A stretch of DNA of 64,000 bases from contig NZ_ATDN01000006.1 of NCBI RefSeq assembly GCF_004014805.1, positions 1 to 64,000 on the forward strand, given 5' to 3'. Both the position numbers and the translations under genes were made by a program. Shown piece after piece: positions 26,878 through 36,020 of the stretch. Source of the DNA: Mycolicibacterium elephantis DSM 44368. GTDB lineage: Bacteria > Actinomycetota > Actinomycetes > Mycobacteriales > Mycobacteriaceae. A model generated the notes under the pieces. It worked only from the letters and a program-made list of their open reading frames with translations. It searched no databases and was not told where the DNA came from. Position 1 is the stretch's first letter, and each line of letters begins with the position of its first letter.

Positions 26878-27255
26878 ATGAGCGGAGTGCTGTTCTTCGA
26901 CGGCCGATGCGGGATGTGCACCAGGGCGCGCGGCTTCTTGCTGCGGTTGGACCGCACCGGCGAGCTGACCACCGAACCGCTGCAGGTCGGCGGTGCTGCC
27001 CAGCGGCTCGGCATCCCGGAGTCGCGCCTGCTCGAGTCGGTGCGCTGGCTCGACTCGTCCGGCGCGGTCTACGCGGGCGCCGAGGCGGTGAACGCCGCGC
27101 TGTCGTCGGCGCTCGGCACTCGGCTACCCCTGCGGCTCTACCGACTTCCCGGCGTCCGCGGGCTGCAGGAGGCGGTGTATCGGTGGGTCGCCGATCACCG
27201 CCACCGCTTCCCCGGCACCACCCCTTACTGCGAATCGCATCCGGTGTCCTGCTAG
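26878..27255 (+). CDS. DCC-family thiol-disulfide oxidoreductase (DUF393)
   Basis: 125 residues, thioredoxin-like. The defining FDGRCGMCTRA is at residues 7-17 with C11 and C14 as the redox pair. The middle LLESVRWLDSSGAVYAGAEAVNAAL is the usual DCC core. Partners are unknown. It follows the nitronate monooxygenase by five bases and shares its last four bases with the convergent gene at 27252. Confidence 0.82.
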   Translation: MSGVLFFDGRCGMCTRARGFLLRLDRTGELTTEPLQVGGAAQRLGIPESRLLESVRWLDSSGAVYAGAEAVNAALSSALGTRLPLRLYRLPGVRGLQEAVYRWVADHRHRFPGTTPYCESHPVSC

Positions 27256-27809
27256 CTCAGGGCTGCCTCGAACGCGACCTCGATCCACGCCGGGTTGTCG
27301 TTGCGGTGATCGGCGGTGTTGCGGCACTCGCCATACAGCCGCATCGAGGCGACGTCGGCGCCGGCGCTCTCGCGCTGCATCACCGCCGTGACACCGTCCT
27401 TGGTCAGCTTGTGGCCGAAGTGTTCGGCCGCCGTCGGCGCGGGCGTCCAGCCGTGCGCGGCCATGGCAGTCGCGATGTCGTCCAGATGCCGCCAGTTATT
27501 TTGCGGCATAACGAAATTGAGGTAGAGAACCGCTTGGTATGGCGGTTCATACGCGTTCTTGCACGACACATACGCGTAGCCGCCCGCCGGTTCACGCAGA
27601 GGCGCGACGGCCACCACCTGCCGTGCCGCGTCGACCACCTGTGCGGCGGCCTGCTCGTCGGTCAGCGGTTCGGCGGACAGGCTCGGCGCCTGCACGACCG
27701 GCTCGTTGACCACCACGAAAGCGACTCCCAACAGCAGGCACATCACCATGGCCGCCCACAGCAACGCCATGGACTGCTTGGACCGGATCCAGTCACCCCG
27801 GTTCGGCAT
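27252..27809 (-). CDS. Membrane-anchored hypothetical protein
   Basis: 185 residues. One N-terminal membrane helix (MALLWAAMVMCLLLGVAFVVV, about 14-34) leaves a C-terminal domain of about 150 residues outside. That domain has two cysteines (YVSCKNAY, YGECRNT) suited to a disulfide, and alternating strands (AVLYLNFVMPQNN, AWIEVAFEAAL). I do not recognise it. Its 5' end overlaps the TetR gene's 3' end by 17 bases, so it is cotranscribed with and lies downstream of that regulator. Confidence 0.7.
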   Translation of the reverse strand: MPNRGDWIRSKQSMALLWAAMVMCLLLGVAFVVVNEPVVQAPSLSAEPLTDEQAAAQVVDAARQVVAVAPLREPAGGYAYVSCKNAYEPPYQAVLYLNFVMPQNNWRHLDDIATAMAAHGWTPAPTAAEHFGHKLTKDGVTAVMQRESAGADVASMRLYGECRNTADHRNDNPAWIEVAFEAALS

Positions 27810-28443
27810 GGCCCTCCCCGGCGATTCCGCTGATCAACCGGTCACACACCGCCTCCATCTCGGCGCGTGCCTGCTCGGGGTCGGCCGCGCGCGACACGTA
27901 AAGCGCGGCCTCGTCGAGCGCGCCGAGCAGCACGTGGGCCGTCGAGCGCAGCGGCTGCTCCGGGATCACGCCCTGTTCGATCGCGGCGGCGAGCATCGCC
28001 TCGATCACGCCGAGCCCGTACTTCATCCCGACCGCGCGCCACCGCTCCCAGCCGAGTACCGCAGGCGCATCGATCAGCACTATCTGCTGCACATCCGGCG
28101 CCGAGCAACCGTCCAGGAACAGCCGGGTGCCGACGCGCATCGCCGACAGCGGGTCGAGTGGGCCCGCGGCGCCGATCTGGGTTCCGATGTCGGCGACCAG
28201 CTCTTGCTCCACGTCCTCATACACCGCGGCGAACAGCTCGGTCTTGTCGCCGAACTGGTGGTAGAGAGCGCCGCGGGTCACGCCGGCCGCCTCGACGATG
28301 GCCTGCGTGGAGACCTCGGAGAAGCCTTTGTCGGCGAACAGTTTTCGCGCGGCACCGATCAGCTGCGCGCGGGTCGCCGCCGTCCGCTCGGCCTGGGTAC
28401 GGCGCACCTTGCGCGCGGGCTCCGCCGCATCATTGACTTTCAT
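27793..28443 (-). CDS. TetR-family regulator
   Basis: 216 residues. HTH region at about 20-65 with the TetR signature FADKGFSEVSTQAIVEAAGVTRGALYHQFGDK. The C-terminal domain contains DAPAVLGWERWRAVGMKYG, typical of a large actinobacterial subgroup. The start at 28443 is the only ATG with a continuous family N-terminus. It is divergent from the hydrolase at 28505 over 61 bases, the normal layout for a TetR repressor and its target. Repression of the hydrolase, and perhaps of itself and the membrane protein downstream, is likely. Confidence 0.85.
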   Translation of the reverse strand: MKVNDAAEPARKVRRTQAERTAATRAQLIGAARKLFADKGFSEVSTQAIVEAAGVTRGALYHQFGDKTELFAAVYEDVEQELVADIGTQIGAAGPLDPLSAMRVGTRLFLDGCSAPDVQQIVLIDAPAVLGWERWRAVGMKYGLGVIEAMLAAAIEQGVIPEQPLRSTAHVLLGALDEAALYVSRAADPEQARAEMEAVCDRLISGIAGEGHAEPG

Positions 28444-28504
28444 ACAGGCTGCACGTAACTTTCGTACTAGGTGTTTGTAAGTACTGATCGGAAGGATATC
28501 GAAG

Positions 28505-29356
28505 ATGCCGCAGGTAGCGCTGGAACAGGCCACAATCAATTACCGCGTGCTGGGCCCGGAGGACTCCCCGCATCCGCCCGTGGTGTTCGTGCACGGCATC
28601 CTGGCCGACAGCCGACTGTGGGACCGGGTCGCAGACGGCCTGGCCGCCCTCGGATACCGCTGCTATCTGCCGGACTGGCCGCTGGGCTCACACACCATTC
28701 CGGTCAAATCTTCGCCGCAGTTGACCCCCGAGGGTGTCGCGGCGATGATCCGAAACTTCATCGTCACGTTCGACCTCTCCGATGTGACGCTGGTCGGCAA
28801 CGACACCGGAGGCGCCCTGTGCCAGTTCGTCATCGACGCGTATCCCGAACACATCGGCCGGCTGGTGCTGACCAACTGCGACGCCTTCGACCAGTTCCCG
28901 CCGTTCCCGTTCAATCTGGTCTTCGCCGTGCTGCGCGGACCGATGTCGATCAAGCTGCTGTTCGAACCACTGCGGTTCCGAGCGCTGCGCAACTCCCCGC
29001 TCGGCTACGGCATGCTGATGCGCCAGGATGCCCAGCTGACGGCGTCCTGGGTCGAACCGGCCCGCACCGACGCGCGCATCCGCCGTGACCTGGCGGCGCT
29101 GTTGCGCGCCGTCGCCAAGACCGATCTCGTCGACCTCGCCGCCCGGCTGCCGCGGTTCACCAAGCCCGTCGCCGTGGTGTGGGGACTGCGGGACCGCTCG
29201 TTCACGCCCGCGCTGGGCAGGCGACTGGCCGCCGCCCAGTTCCCCCACTCGACCTTTGTCGAAGTGCCTGATGCGAGGACGTTCGTGTCGTTGGACGCCC
29301 CGAAACCCGTGATCGACGCCATCGTCGGGGTGCACGCAACCAAGCCGCAGAGCTGA
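28505..29356 (+). CDS. Alpha/beta hydrolase, haloalkane dehalogenase / epoxide hydrolase-like
   Basis: 283 residues. Oxyanion segment VVFVHGILADSRLW is near 26-39. The nucleophile elbow is GNDTGG with Asp100, as in haloalkane dehalogenases and epoxide hydrolases. The acid is in WGLRDRSF. The catalytic histidine normally found near the C-terminus is not visible: residues 254-266 read VPDARTFVSLDAP. The enzyme may use another residue or may be a binding protein. It is divergent from the TetR gene. An AAGGATATCGAAG region precedes the ATG. Confidence 0.8.
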   Translation: MPQVALEQATINYRVLGPEDSPHPPVVFVHGILADSRLWDRVADGLAALGYRCYLPDWPLGSHTIPVKSSPQLTPEGVAAMIRNFIVTFDLSDVTLVGNDTGGALCQFVIDAYPEHIGRLVLTNCDAFDQFPPFPFNLVFAVLRGPMSIKLLFEPLRFRALRNSPLGYGMLMRQDAQLTASWVEPARTDARIRRDLAALLRAVAKTDLVDLAARLPRFTKPVAVVWGLRDRSFTPALGRRLAAAQFPHSTFVEVPDARTFVSLDAPKPVIDAIVGVHATKPQS

Positions 29357-29419
29357 CCTGGATGAACCGCGGCCGCCCTGGGTACTCCCCCGCCAGCACG
29401 GAGGGTGAGGGAGGGCGCG

Positions 29420-31240
29420 ATGGGTGCCCAGGCGGAGTTGAGCACGATCACGACACAGGTACCGTCGCGGTTGGATCGGTTGCCGTGGTCGCGCTTTCAC
29501 TGGCGCGTGGTGCTCGGGCTCGGCGGGGTGTGGATCCTCGACGGCCTCGAAGTCACCATGGTCGGCAATGTCGCATCCCGGCTGACCGAGGAAGGCAGCG
29601 GAATCGAGCTCACCGCCGGTGAAATCGGGATCGCTGCAGCGATTTACATCACCGGGGCCTGTCTCGGGGCGTTGTTCTTCGGTCAGCTGACCGACCGGTT
29701 CGGCCGCAAGAAGCTGTTCATCCTCACCCTCCTGGTATATCTGACCGCCACCGTGGCAACGGCTTTCGCGTTCGCGCCGTGGTACTTCTATCTCGCCAGA
29801 TTCTTCACCGGCGCCGGTATCGGCGGCGAATACGCCGCCATCAACTCCGCGATCGACGAACTGATCCCGGCCCGCGTCAGAGGCCGCGTCGACCTGCTCA
29901 TCAACGGCTCCTACTGGCTCGGTGCCGCCGGAGGCGCGGCGGGCGCGCTGCTGCTGCTGGACACGTCGATCTTTCCCGCCGACATCGGCTGGCGGATCGC
30001 GTTCGGAATCGGCGCCGTTTTCGGGCTGGTGGTGCTGGTCGTGCGCCACAAGGTTCCCGAGAGTCCCCGTTGGCTTTTCATCCACGGTCACGAGGAGGAA
30101 GCCGAACGGATCGTGGATGAGATCGAGCGCGAGGTGGAGCGCGGGACAAGCCCACCGCTCGAGGAAGCCGAGGGTTCCATCACCGTAAAACAGCGCAAGA
30201 CGATCTCGTTCCGGGAGATCGCCAAGGTCGCCTTCACGCACTACCCGAAGCGGGCGTTCCTCTGTCTTGCCCTGTTCATCGGGCAAGCGTTCATCTATAA
30301 CGCGTTCACGTTCAATCTCGGCACCATTTTGAGTACCTTCTTCGGCGTCGCCTCCGGCATCGTTCCGGTGTTCTTCATCGTCTGGGCGCTGAGCAACTTC
30401 GCCGGACCGCTGGTGCTCGGGCGCCTGTTCGACACCATCGGGCGAAAGCCCATGATCTCGTTCGCCTACATCGGGTCGGCGGCCATCGCGGCGCTGCTCG
30501 CCTGGCTGTTCGTGGCCGAAGCCGGCGGAGCCTGGGTGTTCATCGCGGTGCTGGCGGCCTGCTTCTTCCTGGCGTCCTCGGGTGCCAGCGCGGCGTATCT
30601 GACTGTCAGCGAGATCTTTCCGATGGAAACCCGAGCGATGGCGATCGCGTTCTTCTACGCGGTGGGCACGGCGATCGGTGGCGTCACCGGACCGCTGCTG
30701 TTCGGGCAGTTGATCGATTCCGGCGAACGCGGCCTGGTGGCGACGGGATTCCTGATCGGCGCCGGAGTGATGGCGGTCGCGGGCGTCGTCGAACTGGTGC
30801 TGGGCGTCAAGGCGGAGGGCAAGGACCTCGAGTCGGTGGCGGAGCCGTTGACGACGACAGACGAGCAGCCGGCCGCCGACCCCGACCGGCAGGCACGCGA
30901 GGCCCGCATCGCAGCACGCGCGGAACGCCAGCGCGCCAGCCTGTCTCGGGCTCGACGGTACCGTCCCGGCCCGGCCCCGGGATGGGCCGCTGCCTGGCGC
31001 GAGCCGCCCAGCCCGGGTGCGCCGGAGACCGCGCTGGATCACGAGATCGAGTCGATCGCCCGCGCGGTCAGCGAACATGAGCCGATCACGCTGCGTGAGC
31101 TGCACAGGGTGGTGGGCGCGCGGTACTGGGGTCCCGGCGAGTTTCGTAAGGCGCTGCGGGAAGCGATGGCGGAGAACCGGATCGCCCGGCACCGCCGTGG
31201 CGTCCTGGTGCTTCCCGAACGCGAACAGGCGTCGCGATGA
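29420..31240 (+). CDS. MFS transporter with long cytoplasmic C-terminal tail
   Basis: 606 residues. Twelve membrane helices of the sugar-porter/organic-acid type run from about 25 to 460, with GQLTDRFGRKKLF after helix 2, the ARFFTGAGIGGEYAAINS helix, and the RLFDTIGRKPM loop in the second half. Substrate unknown. A tail of about 140 residues follows: an Arg/Ala-rich linker, then a compact helical part (about 540-600) ending in RIARHRRGVLVLP that reads like a small winged-helix domain. The ATG at 29420 has GGGAGGG at good spacing. A small CxxC protein gene overlaps its stop by four bases. Confidence 0.85.
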   Translation: MGAQAELSTITTQVPSRLDRLPWSRFHWRVVLGLGGVWILDGLEVTMVGNVASRLTEEGSGIELTAGEIGIAAAIYITGACLGALFFGQLTDRFGRKKLFILTLLVYLTATVATAFAFAPWYFYLARFFTGAGIGGEYAAINSAIDELIPARVRGRVDLLINGSYWLGAAGGAAGALLLLDTSIFPADIGWRIAFGIGAVFGLVVLVVRHKVPESPRWLFIHGHEEEAERIVDEIEREVERGTSPPLEEAEGSITVKQRKTISFREIAKVAFTHYPKRAFLCLALFIGQAFIYNAFTFNLGTILSTFFGVASGIVPVFFIVWALSNFAGPLVLGRLFDTIGRKPMISFAYIGSAAIAALLAWLFVAEAGGAWVFIAVLAACFFLASSGASAAYLTVSEIFPMETRAMAIAFFYAVGTAIGGVTGPLLFGQLIDSGERGLVATGFLIGAGVMAVAGVVELVLGVKAEGKDLESVAEPLTTTDEQPAADPDRQAREARIAARAERQRASLSRARRYRPGPAPGWAAAWREPPSPGAPETALDHEIESIARAVSEHEPITLRELHRVVGARYWGPGEFRKALREAMAENRIARHRRGVLVLPEREQASR

Positions 31241-31476
31241 CCTTGGCGTGCCGGGTGTTCGGTCATCAGCCGACGTTCGCGGTCGACGGTGCGACCATGC
31301 GGTGGTCGTGTGAGCGATGCGGTCAGGCGGCGGGTGCCAAGCAGTACCGCACCGCCGAGGAGGCCAGCCGCTATGCCGCGGCGTTCAACAAGCGTGACGC
31401 CGACGAGTTGGGCAAACGCGCACCGCTGATCGGGCTGCTTCCGCTGAGGCTGTGGCGCCGGTTCCGGCGCGGATGA
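31237..31476 (+). CDS. Small zinc-ribbon-like protein
   Basis: 79 residues. The start overlaps the MFS stop (ATGA), so it is translationally coupled. It carries a possible metal knuckle: CRVFGH near the N-terminus and CERCG near residue 25, the rubredoxin-like spacing of small DUF1660-type proteins. The rest is basic (KRDADELGKR, LWRRFRRG). A role as partner of the transporter tail is possible but only by position. It stops one base before the convergent methyltransferase. Confidence 0.65.
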   Translation: MTLACRVFGHQPTFAVDGATMRWSCERCGQAAGAKQYRTAEEASRYAAAFNKRDADELGKRAPLIGLLPLRLWRRFRRG

Positions 31477-31477
31477 C

Positions 31478-32383
31478 CTAGTTCTTGGCCAGGGTGAACT
31501 GACAGATGTCGGTGTAGCCCTCGCGGAACAGATCCGCGCAACCGGTCAGGTACTTCATGTACCGGTCATAAACCTCTTCGGACTGGATGGCGATGGCCTC
31601 GTCCTTACGGGCCTGCAACGCCTCCGCCCAGATATCCAGCGTGCGGGCGTAGTGCAGCCGCAGCCGGTGAGCGCGCTTGAGCTCGAAGCCGGCCTTGGCG
31701 GCGTGCTCCTCGACGACGTTCGGCTTCGGTAGATCACCGCCGGGGAAGATCTCGTCCATGATGAACTTCGAGAAGCGCAGCAGCTTCATCGTCAACGGCA
31801 GCCCGCTCTCGGCGAACTCCTCGTCGGTCGGCTTGATGATGGTGTGCAACAACATCACGCCGTCGTCGGGCAGCACCGAATAGGCCATCTTGAAGAAGTC
31901 GTCATATCGATCGCGACCGAAGTGCTCGAACGCGCCGATCGACACGATGCGGTCCACCGGCTCGTCGAACTGCTCCCAGCCGCGCAGCAGCACCCGCTTG
32001 CTGCGGGGGCTGGGTGATCGGGCGAACAACTTCTCGACGTGGGCCTTCTGGTTCTCGCTCAACGTGAGGCCGATGACGTTCACGTCGTAGCGCTCCAGCG
32101 CCCGGTTCAACGTCGCGCCCCAACCGCAGCCGACGTCGAGCAACGTCATACCCGGTTCCAGGCCCAGCTTGCCCAGCGAGAGGTCGATCTTGGCGATCTG
32201 CGCGTCTTCCAGCGTCATGTCGTCGCGTTCGAAGTACGCGCAACTATAGGTCTGCGTCGGATCGAGGAAGAGCCGGAAGAACTCATCGGAGAGGTCGTAG
32301 TGCGACTGCACATCCTCGAAGTGGGGCTTCAGCCCCCCCGCGTCGTTCGTGGTCTCTGGCAAAAATCCAACCCTTTTGGACAT
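31478..32383 (-). CDS. Mycolic-acid methyltransferase / cyclopropane synthase family
   Basis: 301 residues, SAM-dependent methyltransferase of the CmaA/MmaA/PcaA family that modifies meromycolate chains. Clear motifs: [18 protein letters not shown] and [14 protein letters not shown] at the N-terminus, SAM-binding [15 protein letters not shown] near 80-95, GLTLSENQ, and the ExxxH of IGAFEHFG. The size (about 287-302) is right. Whether it makes cyclopropanes, keto, methoxy or other groups cannot be told from motifs. It converges on the small CxxC protein. I see no distinct promoter in the 235-base spacer upstream. Confidence 0.9.
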   Translation of the reverse strand: MSKRVGFLPETTNDAGGLKPHFEDVQSHYDLSDEFFRLFLDPTQTYSCAYFERDDMTLEDAQIAKIDLSLGKLGLEPGMTLLDVGCGWGATLNRALERYDVNVIGLTLSENQKAHVEKLFARSPSPRSKRVLLRGWEQFDEPVDRIVSIGAFEHFGRDRYDDFFKMAYSVLPDDGVMLLHTIIKPTDEEFAESGLPLTMKLLRFSKFIMDEIFPGGDLPKPNVVEEHAAKAGFELKRAHRLRLHYARTLDIWAEALQARKDEAIAIQSEEVYDRYMKYLTGCADLFREGYTDICQFTLAKN

Positions 32384-32618
32384 CGACTGTGTGTGATGTG
32401 TGAGGCTTCGCGTCTGGACGAGCGCCTCCCCCGTCGTCTGCGCAGTCTACGCACAGTACCGGGGGTATGCCGAATGCCATGCAGACACGATTGTTCGACA
32501 ACGATGGCGAACGAATTGCCAACGGCGTCGATAATCCTAGCGAACCCCTGTGACGTGCACAGACGGTAATCGAACATGGGCGGTGGCCGGACGCGTCTCG
32601 GCACGTAAAGATGAGGAC

Positions 32619-32918
32619 ATGAACCTACAAGACGCCGGTGAGATGCTGCGCCGGCTCGAGGCCGACCCCGATGCCGCACACACCTGCGGACAGCCGTTCG
32701 AGACCGCCGACGGGACCACGGTGATCCCATGGGCCAAGCCGGTCGGTGTCTTCGTGATCAAGGACGGGCACGCGAGCTGGAAACCAGCGGTCGACACCAG
32801 CCGCATCGCCATGCTGGGCATCCTGGTGGGCCTGACGTCCGCGGTGTTCGCCGGGGTGGCCATGGTGCGTCGTCCCCCGTGGCCGGATCTGCACGGCGAC
32901 ATCGCGCAGCTGCGCTAG
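32619..32918 (+). CDS. Membrane protein with GerW/YtfJ-like segment
   Basis: 99 residues. The ATG at 32619 follows GATGAGGAC. The first half (AHTCGQPFETADGTTVIPWAKPVGVFVIKDG) resembles the core of the GerW/YtfJ family. A membrane segment follows (IAMLGILVGLTSAVFAGVAMV, about 67-87). Family members in other bacteria are soluble and longer, so this is a shortened, membrane-tethered version or a distant relative. Function unknown. Confidence 0.6.
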   Translation: MNLQDAGEMLRRLEADPDAAHTCGQPFETADGTTVIPWAKPVGVFVIKDGHASWKPAVDTSRIAMLGILVGLTSAVFAGVAMVRRPPWPDLHGDIAQLR

Positions 32919-33001
32919 CCGGCAGCCGCAGCTGGTGGTCCGCCCTTGTGCCTGCCCGACCGACACGCCAAGGTGGGTAGCGGCGACGAAGGGACCCTGA
33001 C

Positions 33002-33466
33002 ATGGACGGTTCGGTGACGGTGTCGATGGCGGCTCCGGCGGAGCGCATCTGGAACGTGATCGCGGACGTGCGCAATACCGGCAAGTTCTCTCCCGAGGTG
33101 ATGGAGGCCGAATGGCTCGGCGGCGCCACCGCTCCGGCGCTGGGGGCGCGGTTCCGCGGGCACGTCAAACGCAACGAGATCGGGCCGGTGTACTGGACGA
33201 CGTGTGAGGTCACTGCCTGCGAACCTGGCCGCGAGTTCGGCTTCGCGGTATTGCTCGGCGACAAACCCGTCAACAACTGGCACTACCGGCTCACCCCGAC
33301 CGACGGCGGCACCGACGTCACCGAGTCGTTTCGGCTGAGCGACTCGCTACCGATGAAGCTGTTCTCGGTGTTCGGTGGTCAGCTGCGGCGACGGCGCAAC
33401 ATCCGCGACATGCGCAAGACGCTGGAACGCATCAAGGCCGTGGTCGAGGCGCCCGAGGGCGCCTGA
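33002..33466 (+). CDS. SRPBCC-fold ligand-binding protein
   Basis: 154 residues with the START/Bet v1-like pattern: GSVTVSMAAPAERIWNVIADVRNTGKFSPEV at the start, WLGGATAPALGARFRGH in the middle and the long C-terminal helix (RNIRDMRKTLERIKAVVE). Members bind hydrophobic ligands or act as polyketide cyclases. No partner can be named from neighbours. A GAAGGGA ribosome site precedes the ATG. Confidence 0.82.
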   Translation: MDGSVTVSMAAPAERIWNVIADVRNTGKFSPEVMEAEWLGGATAPALGARFRGHVKRNEIGPVYWTTCEVTACEPGREFGFAVLLGDKPVNNWHYRLTPTDGGTDVTESFRLSDSLPMKLFSVFGGQLRRRRNIRDMRKTLERIKAVVEAPEGA

Positions 33467-33494
33467 AAATAGCTCTGCGGCAACGAGTCTCGAT

Positions 33495-34460
33495 CTAGAG
33501 GCTGCACAGGCGCCGGATCCGATCGGCGAGGGCCCGGCGCGACACCGGCGCGTCGGCGGCCAGCGCCTCGAACGCATGCGGGCACCCGGGGTGCACGTGG
33601 AGCTCGGTCGGCACCCCCGCATCGGCGAGCCGGGTCGCGTAGGCGACGTCTTCTTTGCGGAAGATGTCGAGATCGCCGACGTCCAGATAGGTGTCGGGCA
33701 GGCCGGAGAGGTCCTCGGCGCGGGCGGGTGCGGCGTACGGTGACACCGCGTCGGTCCCGGTGCTCGCGCCGAGCAACGCGCCCCATCCGGTGACGTTGTC
33801 GTCGTAGGTCCAGGTCAGGAACGGCAACAGTTGCGGATCCGGGGTGGCCGTGCGGTCGTCGAGCATCGGGTAGATCAACAGTTGCTGCGCGACGGCCGGG
33901 CCGCCGCGGTCGCGTGCCATCAGGCACACCCCCGCCGCCAGGCCGCCGCCCGCGCTGTCGCCCATCACCGCGATGCGGGCCGGGTCCACCCCCAGCGTGG
34001 GGGCGGTGGCGACCAGCCATTCCAGCGCGGCATAACAGTCTTCCACCGGTGTGGGGTGCGGGTGTTCGGGTGCGACGCGATAGTCGACGACGAGCATCGG
34101 CACCCCGGAGGCCGCGACATAGTCGCGCACGGCGAAGTCGTAGAGGGCGCCGATGTGCTCCAGCCCGAAAATCATTCCGCCACCGTGTACGTACAACGCT
34201 GCGCTACCAGGACCGCCTGACGCGTCGGACAGGTGATACCAGAGCAGGTCTACCGTTGTGCCGTCGGCGACGGGCATTGCGTGCCGCTGGATCGCCACCC
34301 CCGGTGCCGGCGTCGTGGCGGCCGTGACCGCGTCGAACATCCGGTGCCCGTTGACACGACGTGCTGCGACATCACCGACAGGGGGCGGCTCGACCTCGCC
34401 GAGCGCCGCCAGCAACGGGGCCATCTGCTCGGCCACCTTGAGGTCCATCCCGAGTGCCAT
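33495..34460 (-). CDS. Hormone-sensitive-lipase-family esterase
   Basis: 321 residues of the HSL (Lip) family. The oxyanion motif YVHGGGMIFG lies near 90-100, the nucleophile elbow GDSAGGG near 168, the Asp in DVGDLDIFRKEDV and the His in PGCPHAFEALA near 295. It likely hydrolyses short-chain esters or acylglycerols. An alternative ATG at 34448 would remove four residues. It is divergent from the glycosyltransferase 25 bases away, so the promoters overlap. Confidence 0.87.
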   Translation of the reverse strand: MALGMDLKVAEQMAPLLAALGEVEPPPVGDVAARRVNGHRMFDAVTAATTPAPGVAIQRHAMPVADGTTVDLLWYHLSDASGGPGSAALYVHGGGMIFGLEHIGALYDFAVRDYVAASGVPMLVVDYRVAPEHPHPTPVEDCYAALEWLVATAPTLGVDPARIAVMGDSAGGGLAAGVCLMARDRGGPAVAQQLLIYPMLDDRTATPDPQLLPFLTWTYDDNVTGWGALLGASTGTDAVSPYAAPARAEDLSGLPDTYLDVGDLDIFRKEDVAYATRLADAGVPTELHVHPGCPHAFEALAADAPVSRRALADRIRRLCSL

Positions 34461-34485
34461 TCTTCAGACACTAGCTTGGAGCCAT

Positions 34486-35946
34486 ATGACCGCGACGCGA
34501 TTGGACACCGCCGACGATCAACACACCATCAGCCCCTTCGCCACGACGGCGGTTTTGCCGATCGCGGGCCTGGTCGCCGTATTGCACTGTGTTGCAGGGT
34601 CATTAGCGCAGGGTTACTGGTTCGACGAGGTGTACATGCTGGCCATCGGCCGTCATCACCTCGACTGGGGGTCGGCCGACCAGCCGCCGCTCACGCCCGC
34701 GCTTGCGGCGGTCATGGACGCGATCGCTCCCGGCTCGCTGCCGGTGCTGCGAGTGCCGGTGGTGCTCGCAACCGCGGGCGCCGTGGTGGTCGCGGCGCTG
34801 ATCGCGCGCGAACTCGGAGGTGACCGTCGCGCACAGCTACTAACCGCGTTCGCGCAGGCGACCGGCGTGTGGGTCGCCCTGGGCGGACACTGGCTGACGC
34901 CCTACATGCTCGAACCGGTGCAGTGGCTGATGATGGTGTGGCTGCTCATCCGGTGGCTACGGGTGCGCGACGATCGCCTGCTGCTGGTGTTCGGCGTCGT
35001 CGCCGGGATCGCCGCGCTGACGAAGTTCCAGGTGTTGCTGTTGTGCGCGGTGCTGCTCGTGGCGGTCGCCGCGGTCGGCCCACGCGAGTTGTTGCGCCGG
35101 CCGTCGCTGTGGGCAGGCGCCGCCGTTGCCGCGCTGCTCGCGGCGCCGACGCTGCTGTGGCAGCACGCCAACGGGTGGCCGCAGCTGAGCATGTCGTCGG
35201 TGGTGATCGGCGAGGCCGACGCACTGTACGGCGGGCGGATCGGCGTCGCGCTGCAGATGCTGCTCTTCGCAGGGGTCATCGGAACCGCGCTGATGGGTTA
35301 CGGCCTCTGCCGGCTGTGGCGCGAGCCGCAGCTGCGCGACTACCGCTTTCTCGGCGTCGCGTTCCTGGTGTTGTTCGCGGTGTTCGTCGCCTCGCCGGGC
35401 CGCCCCTACTACGTGGCAGGCTTGTACGCGCCGCTGGCGGCCTTCGGGGCGTTAGGCCTGCAGCGACGCCGGCAGGCGGGTCGCTGCGCGCGCCGGTGGC
35501 TGGTGTGGTCGGCCGGCGTGTCCAGCGCGGCGCTCGCGGCCGCGGTGCTGGTGTTGTCCGTCACGATCATTCGTGCCGACGCCGGTGAGCAGATCGCCCG
35601 CGATACCGCGGGCGCCTATCACGCGTTGCCCGAGGAGCAGCGCGCCCGCACCGTGGTGATCGGCCAGTCCTATATCGTCGCCGCCTACATCGACGGCTAC
35701 TCAACCCGATTCGAACTGCCGCAGGCTTACAGCACCAACCGCAGTTACGGATTCTTTCCTCCCCCGCCCGCCGAGTACGACACCGCGCTCTACGTCGGCA
35801 GCGACGAGGAGGAGATCGCTTCGTATTTCACGGAGAGCGAGCCGATCGCCGAGATCGCCGACGATATGCAGGCCTACCTGCTGACCGGGCAACGTCAGCC
35901 GTGGGAGCAGATCTGGCCGCAGATGCGCAGCTTGACGGTCGGCTGA
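34486..35946 (+). CDS. GT39/ArnT-like membrane glycosyltransferase
   Basis: 486 residues with about ten membrane helices. The first periplasmic loop has GYWFDEVYMLAIGRHHLDWGSADQPPL, with the Asp-Glu (DE) pair that acts as catalytic base in GT-C enzymes such as ArnT and protein O-mannosyltransferases. The C-terminal 120 residues form a soluble outer domain. It would transfer a sugar from a polyprenyl-phosphate donor to a lipid or protein outside the membrane. The ATG at 34486 has GGAG upstream. Confidence 0.82.
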   Translation: MTATRLDTADDQHTISPFATTAVLPIAGLVAVLHCVAGSLAQGYWFDEVYMLAIGRHHLDWGSADQPPLTPALAAVMDAIAPGSLPVLRVPVVLATAGAVVVAALIARELGGDRRAQLLTAFAQATGVWVALGGHWLTPYMLEPVQWLMMVWLLIRWLRVRDDRLLLVFGVVAGIAALTKFQVLLLCAVLLVAVAAVGPRELLRRPSLWAGAAVAALLAAPTLLWQHANGWPQLSMSSVVIGEADALYGGRIGVALQMLLFAGVIGTALMGYGLCRLWREPQLRDYRFLGVAFLVLFAVFVASPGRPYYVAGLYAPLAAFGALGLQRRRQAGRCARRWLVWSAGVSSAALAAAVLVLSVTIIRADAGEQIARDTAGAYHALPEEQRARTVVIGQSYIVAAYIDGYSTRFELPQAYSTNRSYGFFPPPPAEYDTALYVGSDEEEIASYFTESEPIAEIADDMQAYLLTGQRQPWEQIWPQMRSLTVG

Positions 35947-35974
35947 AACCGCTTCGCCGCCGGGCCCGGTTTGG

Positions 35975-35988
35975 TAGAACCAGTTCGA
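35975..35988. promoter_or_regulatory. KstR-type operator (TAGAACCAGTTCGA)
   Basis: A full match to TnnAACnnGTTnnA, 32 bases before the SnoaL-like gene start at 36021. The GTTCGAAT overlap with a tRNA T-loop sequence is accidental; no tRNA folds here. Confidence 0.65.
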
Positions 35989-36020
35989 ATCTGCCGCCGC
36001 GTGCCGAAGGAGTCTTGCGA

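Noticed and set aside
28444..28504. Operator dyad in the TetR/hydrolase divergent spacer
   Set aside because: Only a gapped, weak similarity and a short GTACT direct repeat were seen; not good enough to call a site.
28688..31192. Very long open frame on the minus strand opposite the hydrolase and MFS genes
   Set aside because: Composition is Arg/Gly/Asp-rich with no motif; it is the usual antisense shadow of high-GC coding sequence.
35978..35990. GTTCGAAT resembling a tRNA T-loop
   Set aside because: No acceptor or anticodon stems can be formed around it; it is part of the KstR-type operator.
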